Shown: one piece after another, positions 18,176 through 27,871 of the stretch
Layout of the letters: every line of letters begins with the position of its first letter
Position numbering within the stretch: the first letter of the stretch is position 1
From: Lingula anatina
Lineage: Eukaryota > Brachiopoda > Lingulata > Lingulida > Lingulidae
Reading direction: 5' to 3'
Assembly (NCBI RefSeq): GCF_001039355.2
Contig: NW_019775616.1
Coordinates: 80,125 to 110,026, forward strand
DNA length: 29,902 bases
Notes under the pieces: model-generated
The model's input: only the letters and a program-made list of their open reading frames with translations
Database searches by the model: none
What the model was told of the DNA's origin: nothing
Program-made: the position numbers and the translations under genes

Positions 18176-19774
18176 ATGGCGAGCAAAGCTGTTTTGTCAC
18201 TGGCTGTATTGTGCGTTCTTTTGTTGCGTTCTTCAACCTCTGACGGTGGAAGGATTTTGTCGCTGGTTTACCCTGGTAAGAGCCTGTTAAGCCTTACCGT
18301 GACAGTGCTGACAGAACTGAAAAGTCGAGGGCACGACGTTTGGGCGGTGTATGCGGACACGTTCGAAATATCGGCCTCGATGTTGCGAGAAAGCGGTATT
18401 AATCTGCTGACTTTTACATCTAAGGAGAAAATGTTTCTGGACGATCCGGAGGTACAGAGAGATATTTTAATGGCGGCCGTTGAAAACCCAGAACTACGCA
18501 CAAGCCTTTTTCATTTAACGTCCACTATTCAAAAATTTACTAGTATATTCGAAAGTTATTTGGAAGAGATGTTTGTGGACAAGGAACTGGACAGAAAGGT
18601 CAGGGAGTTGAAATTTGACCTCATGATTGTTTGCGGTTATTGGTTTTTTGCAAAAGCCTACCTCTTCCCTCACCGGTATGCGGTTCCTTACGTGTCCATA
18701 GTCCTAGATATGCAGCAGCTTGCTGGTGTACCAATGCTTCCTTCATTTGTCCCTAGTCTAGCGATAACTGCCAAGTACTCCGACAAAATGAGTCTGCCTC
18801 AGCGAATGCTCAACATCGTTCCTTACGTCTTACTGAAGCATTCCATACAACCTATTACGCCGGAACTTTCCCAGAAGCATGCCCCGGGACGCCCTTACAT
18901 GTCTACGCCAGAACTGATGGCAGAATCAGAGTTGTGGATAGTGGACGGAGGCCAGCCCGCCATTGACCACGTCAAACCGTCACTGCCCAACGTCAAGTAC
19001 CTGGGAGGTCTTGTGACGCGACCCGCAAAGCCACTGCCGAAAGACTTGGAGACTTTTCTCAAAAAGCATGACCACGGCGTGGTTCTTGTGTCGTTCGGCT
19101 CCCTGGTCAAATACATGCCGGACAGAGTAGTTCTGGAACTTTTCGAAGCCTTCAAGAACGTGCCTTATGGTGTTATATGGAAGTATAATGGGCAGCCGCT
19201 AAAGAATGTCCCGGGTCATGTCAAGATTATGTCTTGGATGCCACAGAATGATATTTTGGGGCATCCTAACACTAAGCTCTTTATAACACACGCTGGAAAC
19301 AACGGGCAGATGGAGGCACTATACCACGGTGTGCCCATGATAAGCATACCTTTGTTCGGTGACCAAGATTACAACGCGGCAAGGGCGGAACAAAAAGGCA
19401 TTGCAATAACAATGGACGCGGCATTCTTAAAATCCGAGAATCTTATTTCTGCCATTAATATGATGATGCAAAACGATACCTATGCCAAGAACATGCGCAG
19501 GGCGTCCGCCATTTTTCGCGATCAACCTGGCACCCCCGTGGAACTGGCAGGTTTCTGGATTGACCACGTGATCAAACATGGCGGTTCCTATATGAAATCC
19601 CATGCAAGACTGCTTCCCTGGTACCAGTTCTATATGCTTGATGTTATGTTGGTGTTTTTAGCAATTATTTTATTGATTTGTTTGTTCTGTGGAGTTTGTT
19701 GTTCCTTTGTGTGCAAAAAATTGCGTAGTCAGTCAACTTCCGCTGGGAAACAAAAGACCCAAAAGACCGAATAG
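18176..19774 (+). CDS. UDP-glycosyltransferase copy 5 (GT1 family, intronless, dyad-less)
   Basis: A 532-residue UGT with signal peptide, full donor domain (WMPQND, THAGNNG, DQ at 396-397), membrane helix (about 489-512) and a QKTE tail. Leu37 and Cys153 replace the catalytic His and Asp. The protein is a mosaic: residues 1 to about 319 equal copy 3 (including Cys13), while PGHVKIMSW (346-354), the MQN at 431-433 and AIIL near 496 match copy 1. Private changes include Leu320 (Gln elsewhere), Asn422, Asp434 and His468. The 3' flank is also closer to copy 1 and lacks the MITE. Copy 5 therefore seems to carry an older 3' half joined to a recently homogenised 5' half. Confidence 0.95.
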   Translation: MASKAVLSLAVLCVLLLRSSTSDGGRILSLVYPGKSLLSLTVTVLTELKSRGHDVWAVYADTFEISASMLRESGINLLTFTSKEKMFLDDPEVQRDILMAAVENPELRTSLFHLTSTIQKFTSIFESYLEEMFVDKELDRKVRELKFDLMIVCGYWFFAKAYLFPHRYAVPYVSIVLDMQQLAGVPMLPSFVPSLAITAKYSDKMSLPQRMLNIVPYVLLKHSIQPITPELSQKHAPGRPYMSTPELMAESELWIVDGGQPAIDHVKPSLPNVKYLGGLVTRPAKPLPKDLETFLKKHDHGVVLVSFGSLVKYMPDRVVLELFEAFKNVPYGVIWKYNGQPLKNVPGHVKIMSWMPQNDILGHPNTKLFITHAGNNGQMEALYHGVPMISIPLFGDQDYNAARAEQKGIAITMDAAFLKSENLISAINMMMQNDTYAKNMRRASAIFRDQPGTPVELAGFWIDHVIKHGGSYMKSHARLLPWYQFYMLDVMLVFLAIILLICLFCGVCCSFVCKKLRSQSTSAGKQKTQKTE

Positions 19775-20015
19775 AGCATAATTTTTACTTTGTAACGAAA
19801 TATAGTAAGCCTACCGCTGCATATATTTCAGTATTGCTTTCATTGTGTCTAAACAGATAGTCTATGTTTTATTTAAACTTCTGAGATAGATTCCCAATCT
19901 TTTTCGCCGTTTCTATCTACACTGTAACTTTACTTCAGTAAATTCCATCGTATTTCATGGACGACTCCCAAATAAGTTACCTAATTTGTTGTTAATTCAT
20001 ATATCAAGGAAGCTC

Positions 20016-20021
20016 AATAAA
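20016..20021 (+). terminator. Polyadenylation signal of UGT copy 5
   Basis: AATAAA about 240 bp after the stop, in GAAGCTCAATAAAACGGATG, a slightly altered form of the context in the other copies. Confidence 0.5.
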
Positions 20022-20242
20022 ACGGATGTGGCAAACCAGTTTGGTATTATGTTTCAGTTTTCATAATGCGGAAGCTGAATACATGTGCATCTGTTATTGT
20101 CAAAGATACGAAAACGACAAACAGCATCCTCTTTCGTGGATGAGGATAGAATGCTAGTATCGACCCTGTATCAATCAATTTCTTAAAATTAGTGATAACG
20201 CTTGGTGCCTACCAATGGTGTCCATGTCGCATTTTTCCCTTG

Positions 20243-20269
20243 TGACGTCACAATTTACTTTTGACGTCA
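20243..20269. promoter_or_regulatory. Two perfect CRE/ATF palindromes
   Basis: TGACGTCA occurs at 20243-20250 and again at 20262-20269. In units 1, 3 and 4 the second site is TGACGTCT. It lies about 50 bp before the small ORF at 20322. Confidence 0.45.
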
Positions 20270-20321
20270 CCCTCGCCACAATCGTTGGTGTGGCAACCGC
20301 CGCAAATGAATGTGATTAGTG

Positions 20322-20486
20322 ATGACAAGAGGCTGTTGGTATTATTTTATAATTTGTTTTGCTTGTTGTGGATTACTTTACGTCGCTCTGAAGCAACGGT
20401 ATAACAAATTCAAGGTAGAAAGTAAATATTGGCCTCCCACGGTATGGAAAAACATGTTTACAAAATCTAAAGGCAAGTTTGCATAA
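20322..20486 (+). pseudogene. Diverged copy of the small ORF (54 codons)
   Basis: Homologous to 10894-11094. One extra base (TTAGTGATGACA versus TTAGTATGACA) removes the original start, but the internal Met stays open. A deletion near the 3' end (GTTTGCATAATAA) gives an earlier stop. The hydrophobic segment and basic tail remain. It may be a shortened peptide or, more likely, non-coding drift. Confidence 0.25.
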
Positions 20487-21690
20487 TAAATATCAATTTT
20501 AAATGAAAATTAAGTCTTAAATGTTATTGACCATCAGGAACAAGCTTGTAGGAGAAGTTAGATACTGCCACAAGTAGTATTTTTGTTCAATTTTGGACAT
20601 TTAAAGAATACATCTACTTCAAACATAAAAGATTCATGCCAGTATATATCTGGACCATCGCTGATAACACAAATCCGTACAAATATAGACTACATCAAAA
20701 CTCTTATTTTATAGGCACGTAATATATATGCAGAATTGAGCATCAGTATAAGTAATAATTTTGAATAATACTGAAATTTATATATTTTTCAGAGCCACAA
20801 AACACGCAAACGACGCAATCTGCACGAGCAATTTAATACGAGTCCATCGTCTGGTAACTAGCCAAAATTTGATTGACTTTTTGCGATAAAACTTTTAATA
20901 CTCTCTCTCTCTTTTTGTTTCTCCAAAAACCAAAATTCAGAATTTGAGGCGAATGCAGAAGATTATTATAATCCAAAATTTGTTTTACTTTTCAGTGATC
21001 AGGACGGGAGAAAAAAACATTGTTTGCAGACAAATGGTCGAAATTTCGGTATTATGAAACAGAATCGGACCGTACCTACTTAGCTTAATATTGACAAGAT
21101 TAACTTTGTGACTGTGACTTTGAAGAGCCACGTGCAATATTTTGCGGTCTATTAATGGCTTAGATAGAAATATTTGGTTCGCTGGACTGAACCAGTCAAG
21201 AACTCACTTCGTCTCTACTCGTTGCAAGCCCGCAGTAGAAGTTCACTGATTGTTTTTTTTTATTCCATTCAGTTTATTCTTTATGATACCATAAAACCAG
21301 GCAAAAATTATGTAAATCAAACAATGAACGTTTCCCTAAAATAGGAAATGAAAAGTAGGGACAAGAGCAACTGTCACAATAGTTCTGAATTGTTGTTACC
21401 CTGTATATACAAGTACAAGAAAAATTCTTACCACAGTTTTTCAACGTTTCCTTTTTCACGGCTGTTTCCAGTATTAGTGAAGAGACAACAAAATTGTATA
21501 TGATAATCAAGATTCTACGATATATTCATTGTAAGCAACATATAAATATGATAAATGCCATTTTATCACCAAAACGGCGGCTATCGCAATAAGTCTAAAA
21601 ACTGTGCTTGTCATCGGACCACTTGAACCTTCATAGATGGTTACATGTACGCTTCGTAATATTTTCTGAAGAGTTTTTTTGCACGCTTTG

Positions 21691-21732
<42 letters not shown>
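21691..21732. repeat. A42 homopolymer
   Basis: A run of 42 A where the other units have about eight A (CGCTTAAAAAAAAG). Its length is unreliable in assembled sequence. Confidence 0.9.
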
Positions 21733-21734
<2 letters not shown>

Positions 21735-21974
21735 ATCGACCTACTATACACGTGGGAATTAACGGATTGGTAACCACTGGAAAGTATGGGAAAATCGCCG
21801 TTTATCTCAACAAAAATCCGTTTCCCGCCAAAATGAAAAGCTGTTATCCCATTTAAGCCACATTGTTCAACCAAACCAAATAATACGACAAGAACTGACT
21901 ATTGCATAGCGTTGTAAAGTGAAATGAATCACTCATCACTGTACATTAACCGGTCAATTTTAGGAGTTATACAA

Positions 21975-22385
21975 GAATTTTAAAAGAGCATGATAAAACA
22001 ACTTACAACTAATAGTACGACATCACTTTAAAATAATGCAAAAATAAGATTGTACCCAAAAGGGTTTGCCTAAAGGGCCAATGACCCATGAATGGACACC
22101 CCCAAAGATATACAAATAATAAAAACTCTACTTTAGTACTAAAAAGAACAATGTTTACATCTAAAAACGACAATGTGTACATCTGCAGCGACCCACCCAA
22201 GTGCAAACGTTCTCGGGGTCAAAACGCTCCACCAGAAGAGTACCATAGTGCTCTCTGACGGATCGTCTAAACATTGATCTGACAGCCCCTGAACGTGTGC
22301 AAAATGGAAGGGCGTTCCAGATGGGAACAACGCGATTGAAAAAGACCGGCAAAACGTTTCGGTTCTACAGAAGTTGGTACTGTGG
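21975..22385 (-). mobile_element. 3' fragment of a non-LTR retrotransposon (LINE)
   Basis: On the minus strand, about 22161-22370 encodes the C-terminal end of a LINE-type reverse transcriptase ORF. It reads FFNRVVPIWNALP, a hallmark of that region, and ends with a Cys/His-rich CTWVGRCRCTHCRF before a stop. A stop codon just upstream of the FFNRVV motif shows the copy is dead. The sequence below 22160 (GGGTGTCCATTCATGGGTCA and on) would be the element's 3'UTR. It interrupts the copy 5 spacer, whose homology stops near 21975 and resumes near 22400. Clade (CR1/L2/Jockey-like) is not determined; the edges are approximate. Confidence 0.6.
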
Positions 22386-22630
22386 ATGATAAAATGATCT
22401 CCCCTTGTGTTTCTGTGTAGAAAAGCTCCCTGTTGTTGTCGTGGTTGTTGTTGGCCTACGCTTTGTCACAACATTCGTTTTCCTGAATCTTTGTGCAATG
22501 CTTTTGTCACCCCATTTGATAAATAACTTATACAATATTATAAGCTAACAATGGATCAGTTCAGCGATACTTATCATCATTCAGTGTGTTAGCTGTGCAC
22601 CACAGAGATCAACTAACACAGTGTGATTTA

Positions 22631-23841
22631 GCGAGGCCTTGCAGCTGGTAGAGAATAACTTGCCCGGTAACTACCTGGGTCACATTAAATGGAGTAAATC
22701 ATCGAAATGTGCCTTGTGTAGGATTTTTGAAAGAGCCTCTTAAAAGATGCCAAAATACATTTATAATATTTAAACCGGATCTGACAATACTGCAGACCGC
22801 GGCTTCTAATTGTGCCAACGGTTGTGTAGGCCTATGTCATCTTGTAGTTATCATTTGCCGGAGTCAGTTTATTTGTATTGAGTTGAAATGCTACGAGACA
22901 GCCAGCGAGAAAGATGGAACGAAACGAGACGCATGTAACGGCACCGGTGTAACGAAAATGAGGGTCCTTGTACCAAAAGGCCTGCCCTCCCTTTAGTTAT
23001 AATGATTACGGTTTGGCCCACGTGCCCTGACCTAAGTGGGGGTAAAAATCTAGGGCGACGAATACCTGTGCAAATGAATGTGAAGTGAACTCTCTATCAT
23101 GTGGGCTCTCTGTCACGTTACACTGGTCACCAGTATACTAGTAAAAACTGCAGGTACCTTATACGGGCAGCTGGGGTAGGTATGATACTTCACGATTTGT
23201 GTGCCTCATTGTGTATTACTTTACAGTTTTTTATAGAAAACTACAACAGATGGGCTTCAGCAAATGGGGAAATGTAAGCATAAGTTGCCAATTATACCAT
23301 AACTTTGAAAGGTACCCCCCCCCCCCCCCCATTAACTCCCACAACTCCAGTACTAGTGCCCCGGCCCTCCCATTCTGCTCGACCTTATTTTGACGAATCG
23401 AGACGGAATTTCTGGTGCGTTTAAGGTCGAAAAATAGATGTAATCGTTTTAGAGAAATAATATAATATAAATTGAGTATCCTCCTAATATGCATTTAAGT
23501 TGCAAAGTGTTAGTTATACACGTACCGGTGCATCGTATCAGTCAAGTCATTGTTTACCTTTGGTGAGACTTGACCTATTTCTTTAAATGACTAGTTGAAA
23601 TGACGTCATCGAAGGATCCCCCCGCCGTTTTATAAATTCTGTCTAAATTTCAACTTTGAATTTTATTGTCGCACATTATCATGTCTCTTATAATTCTCAG
23701 TCACAACTATCCTGGAGAAAATACCTGGATTTAGCTCAGATTATGATTTATAGCCCATTTTATGCAGAACCACCTGACCGGATGTTGCAATGTCCAGCCA
23801 ACCAAATCACTCCTTACAAACAGTGTATGGAGTTTTTCTAG
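22631..23841. other. No gene supported
   Basis: AT-rich sequence after the UGT array. Open frames here (up to 95 codons at 22709-22996) show no recognisable motif. It contains a C16 run (23315-23330) and a CRE palindrome (23601-23608). Confidence 0.5.
23315..23330. repeat. C16 homopolymer
   Basis: An uninterrupted run of 16 C. Length may be approximate. Confidence 0.9.
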
Positions 23842-23988
23842 GAACTGAAAGTATTCTTCGAAAACCCGATATTCCATGTGCGCGCTTTCCTGTCAATAAA
23901 ACGCCACTACGATACAAGTTACACCTTAGAAAAGATTCAAAAGAGAGGTAGAACATCGGGCAGCAATACCAGGAAATCGTCAGGAGAG
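23842..23988 (+). CDS. Candidate internal coding exon, 49 codons
   Basis: A 147-nt open segment, exactly 49 codons, is bounded by a pyrimidine-rich acceptor (GTTTTTCTAG) and a strong donor (GAGAG/GTGAGT). The encoded peptide runs from ELKVFFENPIF through YTLEKIQKRGR to RKSSGE, a charged, protein-like composition. No family is recognised. I found no certain neighbouring exon; a possible short terminal one follows the acceptor-like TTCTTTTAG near 24415. A different frame over the same bases is also partly open, so this could be chance. Confidence 0.3.
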
Positions 23989-24477
23989 GTGAGTCCCTTA
24001 CTACAACTAGCACTTCGGCCACGGTACATCTTTGCAAACATCTAATTTACATCACTTACTAGACTAGTCATTTCATCTACGGTAGGTCAGAGAGTAAAAA
24101 ATGCAACACCTACAATATATTATTCTAATTATCTGTTCAGAAATTACGTTTAGGAAGCTGGAAAAAGCGGGGGTGGGGAACGACGGTGGCACAATTTGAA
24201 GACCATTAGCCGGAGATGTTTTCTGGGGGTGTTTTCTGTAAAAACACAATACACGAGTAATTTAAATCGGGCAAATTATCCTCTGCCAGTAATTCACAAA
24301 AATATGACAGTTACATTTTTTGATGATATGTGAGCTTCTGACAATTTGACTTCAAGTTAATTGTAGATATGTACGAGTATTCCCTGCATGTCTTCTTCAG
24401 TTCAACTTCTTTTAGATTTGTGAAAAATGGATTCAATTCAAGTAAAGGCATACTGAAATTTACAATGTAGTAAATGG

Positions 24478-24478
24478 N
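24478..24478. other. Single N beside a C homopolymer
   Basis: An unresolved base just before a run of C (about 24482-24490), either a base-calling ambiguity or another join. Confidence 0.9.
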
Positions 24479-25679
24479 GGACCCCCCCCCTTCCTAGAAA
24501 TTGCTGGCTAAAGGCCTCACAAGTTTGTGGAATTAAGATTGCCTCAACATAAAATTCCCAGAGAAAACAGAGAACACATTATAAACAAGGCACTGAAAAT
24601 AATACTGCCAAAAAGATATACATTCTCTTAAGAAAACAAAACAAAAGTAAACTTAAAACAAAAGCAAAATTCCACCAAAATATTGTCTGTTCATAATATG
24701 CTACAAAAGTAATCAAACAAAGGGTTTTTAAAAGAGATCAGCGAATACCTCTAACAGAAAATCTGACCAGAGGTATAAAGTCCCAGGTTTAAAAAAATAG
24801 CTATTTTTTTCCTTATTTTTTTCATAAACCTTTAGTAACATAGTATTACACTGCACAAAGATGTAGGAGTGGAGACAACAAAGCCAGAGGTATTAGACTT
24901 CCTAGGACAATAGTAATAGTATTAGCGTCACTTTATCGCAGGACATGTCGCAATGCCAGATATGTGGTGTTATGATACAGCATTTCATGGCGTAGAATGA
25001 GAGAGTATGGAGTGAGAAAGATAACACTTCATGTGACACCTGGGCAAACGACTTCTGTTACTGAGCCAAACATAAAAATACATTCATCACAAACGTGGCT
25101 GAAAAATCCAGAATGCAGACAAAATATTTCCATACGTCTCTCCGTAATAAAAGAGCTTTTTTATCATCCAAGCATCCATCTGCATTCAAAAACATTGGAA
25201 AGCAACAAACATCTTGCAAAAATGACCGTCTTTTCTAATATAAGTCACTGTACAGAGGTAATTTTAGTGTTATATCTTTGATAGAACTTTATGGAGCAAG
25301 TGATTTGTTAGGACAGAATTTCCCACTGTTCTTATTTACTCATATTCCCCACATTAGAGACAGATTCTTGCTATTTACAGGTGTTATTCTGTTGTTAATA
25401 AAACATTCAACAATAGACCTTTGAGTACTGTCATGTTGAAAGCTCTGTTACAATTATATTTTTCACAGCTGACGATAAAAATAAAGGGAGGGGGGGTTGA
25501 AAAATTGTGATATCAGACTCAGCACTTCCTTTAATAAACCATCAATATAATCAAATGAGACAGGAGATACCAAAGCAGATGTACCAACCATTCTCCTGTC
25601 ATCAGATGTATTCAAGTTTGAAGTGCCTACTTCTGAATTATGCAATGACTAAATAAAGATGTGGGTATGGGAGGGGGAA

Positions 25680-25691
25680 GGGGGGGGGGGG
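25680..25691. repeat. G12 homopolymer
   Basis: A run of 12 G following a G-rich purine stretch. Confidence 0.9.
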
Positions 25692-26746
25692 TGCTCCTGA
25701 GTACCAGTGTAACTGGATAATCCATTCATTTAAGAGCAAAGAGGCAGATGACCTGAATGACATAACCTAAATAGTGGGATGTAGACCCTGGCAGAGGTAT
25801 ATAGACAGACCCTGACAGTGAGCAGTTCTACACAACAATGCCATTTTGGATATGGCATGCCTCCAAAAACACTCCCTTTCGACAAATAAGATCTATTTAC
25901 AAGAAAGATAGACACCATCATGGCCTGCTCAAATACCTGGCCTTAGACGTGTTCTTGGGCCTAAGTATTTGAATTGTGGTGTCCTTGATTTGTAGTATGA
26001 ATAAACATTGTCATGCTTTACCTGGTGTGACAGATTCCAGTATCCATGGCAACAGCAGGTAACAGGATAACAGCCACTGCATGTGACACATGGGTAACTC
26101 CATACTGCTTGGCTTTGGACAACTTGGGTTTAGTGGTTTTAGCGTCTCTCTGCTGTTTTTATTGTCTCAGCTTCATCTCCTGCGAAAATAAATGAAATCA
26201 ATTGAAACAACATTATTGATATTATTGTTGTGGTGTTATGAAACAGCAATCATGAGAAGTACCTGCCAAAGGGACTCCTTAATGTCATTATTAAATGTCA
26301 CTGCAGGTATTATTATACCTTAAAGGCATTATGGAATGGCTTATCCATTAATAGTAAACAAAGATATCTAAAATATGTGTCATGTTACTGTAAGACATAA
26401 AGATCTGCCATTTTTACTGTAAGAGCTGGAACATATGATTCTTTGTCTTTTCTTACTTACTTATAATAAAACAGTAAATGACACCAATACTTGTAACTAA
26501 CTGCATGTAAATCAAAACATGCAAAATTATATTTAACTATATCTTTGAATACAACAAAGGTACAGATATATCACCATTGTTACTGCTGCAATTGCATCCT
26601 TTTCTACCAGATTTTGTCTCCACAGAGACGTATTCACTACATACTGACACAGCAGCAGACAGATAGTGCTATGATGCATTTGCTACATTGTAAGTTGATG
26701 TGCACCTTAAATACAGGTATGTAAGGACTCTTTGAGTTTATGAAAT

Positions 26747-26760
26747 GTTACCATGGCAAC
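26747..26760. promoter_or_regulatory. X-box-like palindrome (RFX consensus)
   Basis: GTTACCATGGCAAC fits the RFX X-box (GTNRCC, spacer, RGYAAC) on both half-sites. A half-match CCATGGCAAC also occurs at about 26044-26053. No adjacent gene start is identified, so function is inference only. Confidence 0.3.
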
Positions 26761-27218
26761 CATCAAATCCACACATCCTTGTATTCAACATGTGACCAAG
26801 GTCCTCTGATGAAAGGTCGATAATGGCATGCTTCAATTGGAAGAAAACATGTTCTGTCTCTTTAGAAACTGTTACACTTTTCTTTTTTTATCCTCATTAC
26901 ACAACAAGCACCATTGCCAAGCCACTCTCACTCTCCTCTTGCCAGTGTTTCAGCTATCATTCACCAAGATGCCATGTGATTCATCTCTAGTGTGAACAGA
27001 ATCAATAATCCGCACTCTTTACAAATGTCAACATATTCAAATCAACTGACAATGCCTTGTGAATGAGACTCCTAGTAGGAGGGGGTGATCTCTATATTCT
27101 AAGTGAATCTATAGCATTTTATTCCAAGATATTTACAAGCTCTGCAATATATGATTTCTTGAACTGAGGCAACTGACCTTGAGAGAAATATCTCCTTTTC
27201 TATTCTGTCTTATCCGCT

Positions 27219-27234
27219 CCCCCCCCCCCCCCCC
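27219..27234. repeat. C16 homopolymer
   Basis: An uninterrupted run of 16 C between CCGCT and TAAAAA. Confidence 0.9.
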
Positions 27235-27871
27235 TAAAAAAGGCTAAAATTAAGGCTTGCAGCAAGAAATATTTATACAGTATCAGTGTTTGACCTTCGT
27301 TTGAAATAGTACAGGCCAATTTGGCCAGTGTGCTCTGAAAGTTACTGGCCAAACCGAAAATGCACAAGCCAGACTTTGGCCAGCTTTATTACGAAATTAC
27401 TGGCCAAATATTCAAAGTGCAGGCCATGTGGTAATGACTCATGATGGAGATGTTATCATAAGCAAATAAAGAAAAAAAATTTAAAACCTTTTTTAAACCT
27501 AGAACTGTGTTTATTCTTTAGTCTACAGATTTCGCACATTCTAATCTAAATTAAACATAAACTATATGCATATTTATTTACCCCACTTTACCTAGAGATA
27601 CTTTGATTAGATTTTTAATAAAATTTTCTGTACTTATATTTCTAAAATTTTCTGAACTTGTACTCCGTGAACATAATTTGTTTAATGAAATTTATATTTT
27701 GTATCTTTAAGTTGCATCATCACACCAAGAAATATTCATACAATAGATGCAAGGATTTAAGCTTCATGCTCTTTACTATATATTTGTACATAAATATATA
27801 TTCTTTGGGGGGAATCGGCCGGGGGGGAAATTGTCCTGATACCGATGAAGAGATAAAAGTCAGTATAAAGA

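Larger units (their letters stand above)
20487..22630. repeat. Old, interrupted spacer downstream of UGT copy 5
   Basis: Patchwork homology to the other spacers (for example 20580-20930, 21180-21320, 21610-21680, 21780-21975, 22400-22600) is interrupted by extra stretches at about 20985-21170 and 21318-21610, by a long A run and by a LINE fragment. The TC tract is only about six repeats. Divergence is much higher than among units 2-4, so this is the older end of the array. No gene follows in the window. Confidence 0.65.
23989..27871. other. Long AT-rich stretch, no gene supported
   Basis: No open frame longer than 94 codons, and none with a recognisable motif. The content could be intronic or intergenic. 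It includes an N at 24478 next to a C run, G12 (25680-25691), C16 (27219-27234), an X-box-like palindrome (26747-26760) and a TGGCCAGT-rich patch (27310-27430). Confidence 0.5.

Noticed and set aside
21641-21874. Open frame with a long Phe run
   Set aside because: It is the A42 homopolymer read on the other strand.
22709-22996. 95-codon open frame downstream of the array
   Set aside because: No recognisable motif and no splice or promoter context. The length is within chance for a 30-kb window.
26022-26179. Minus-strand exon with acceptor and donor-like borders
   Set aside because: All three frames contain stops when the whole segment is used. Only a shorter form with a weak acceptor stays open.
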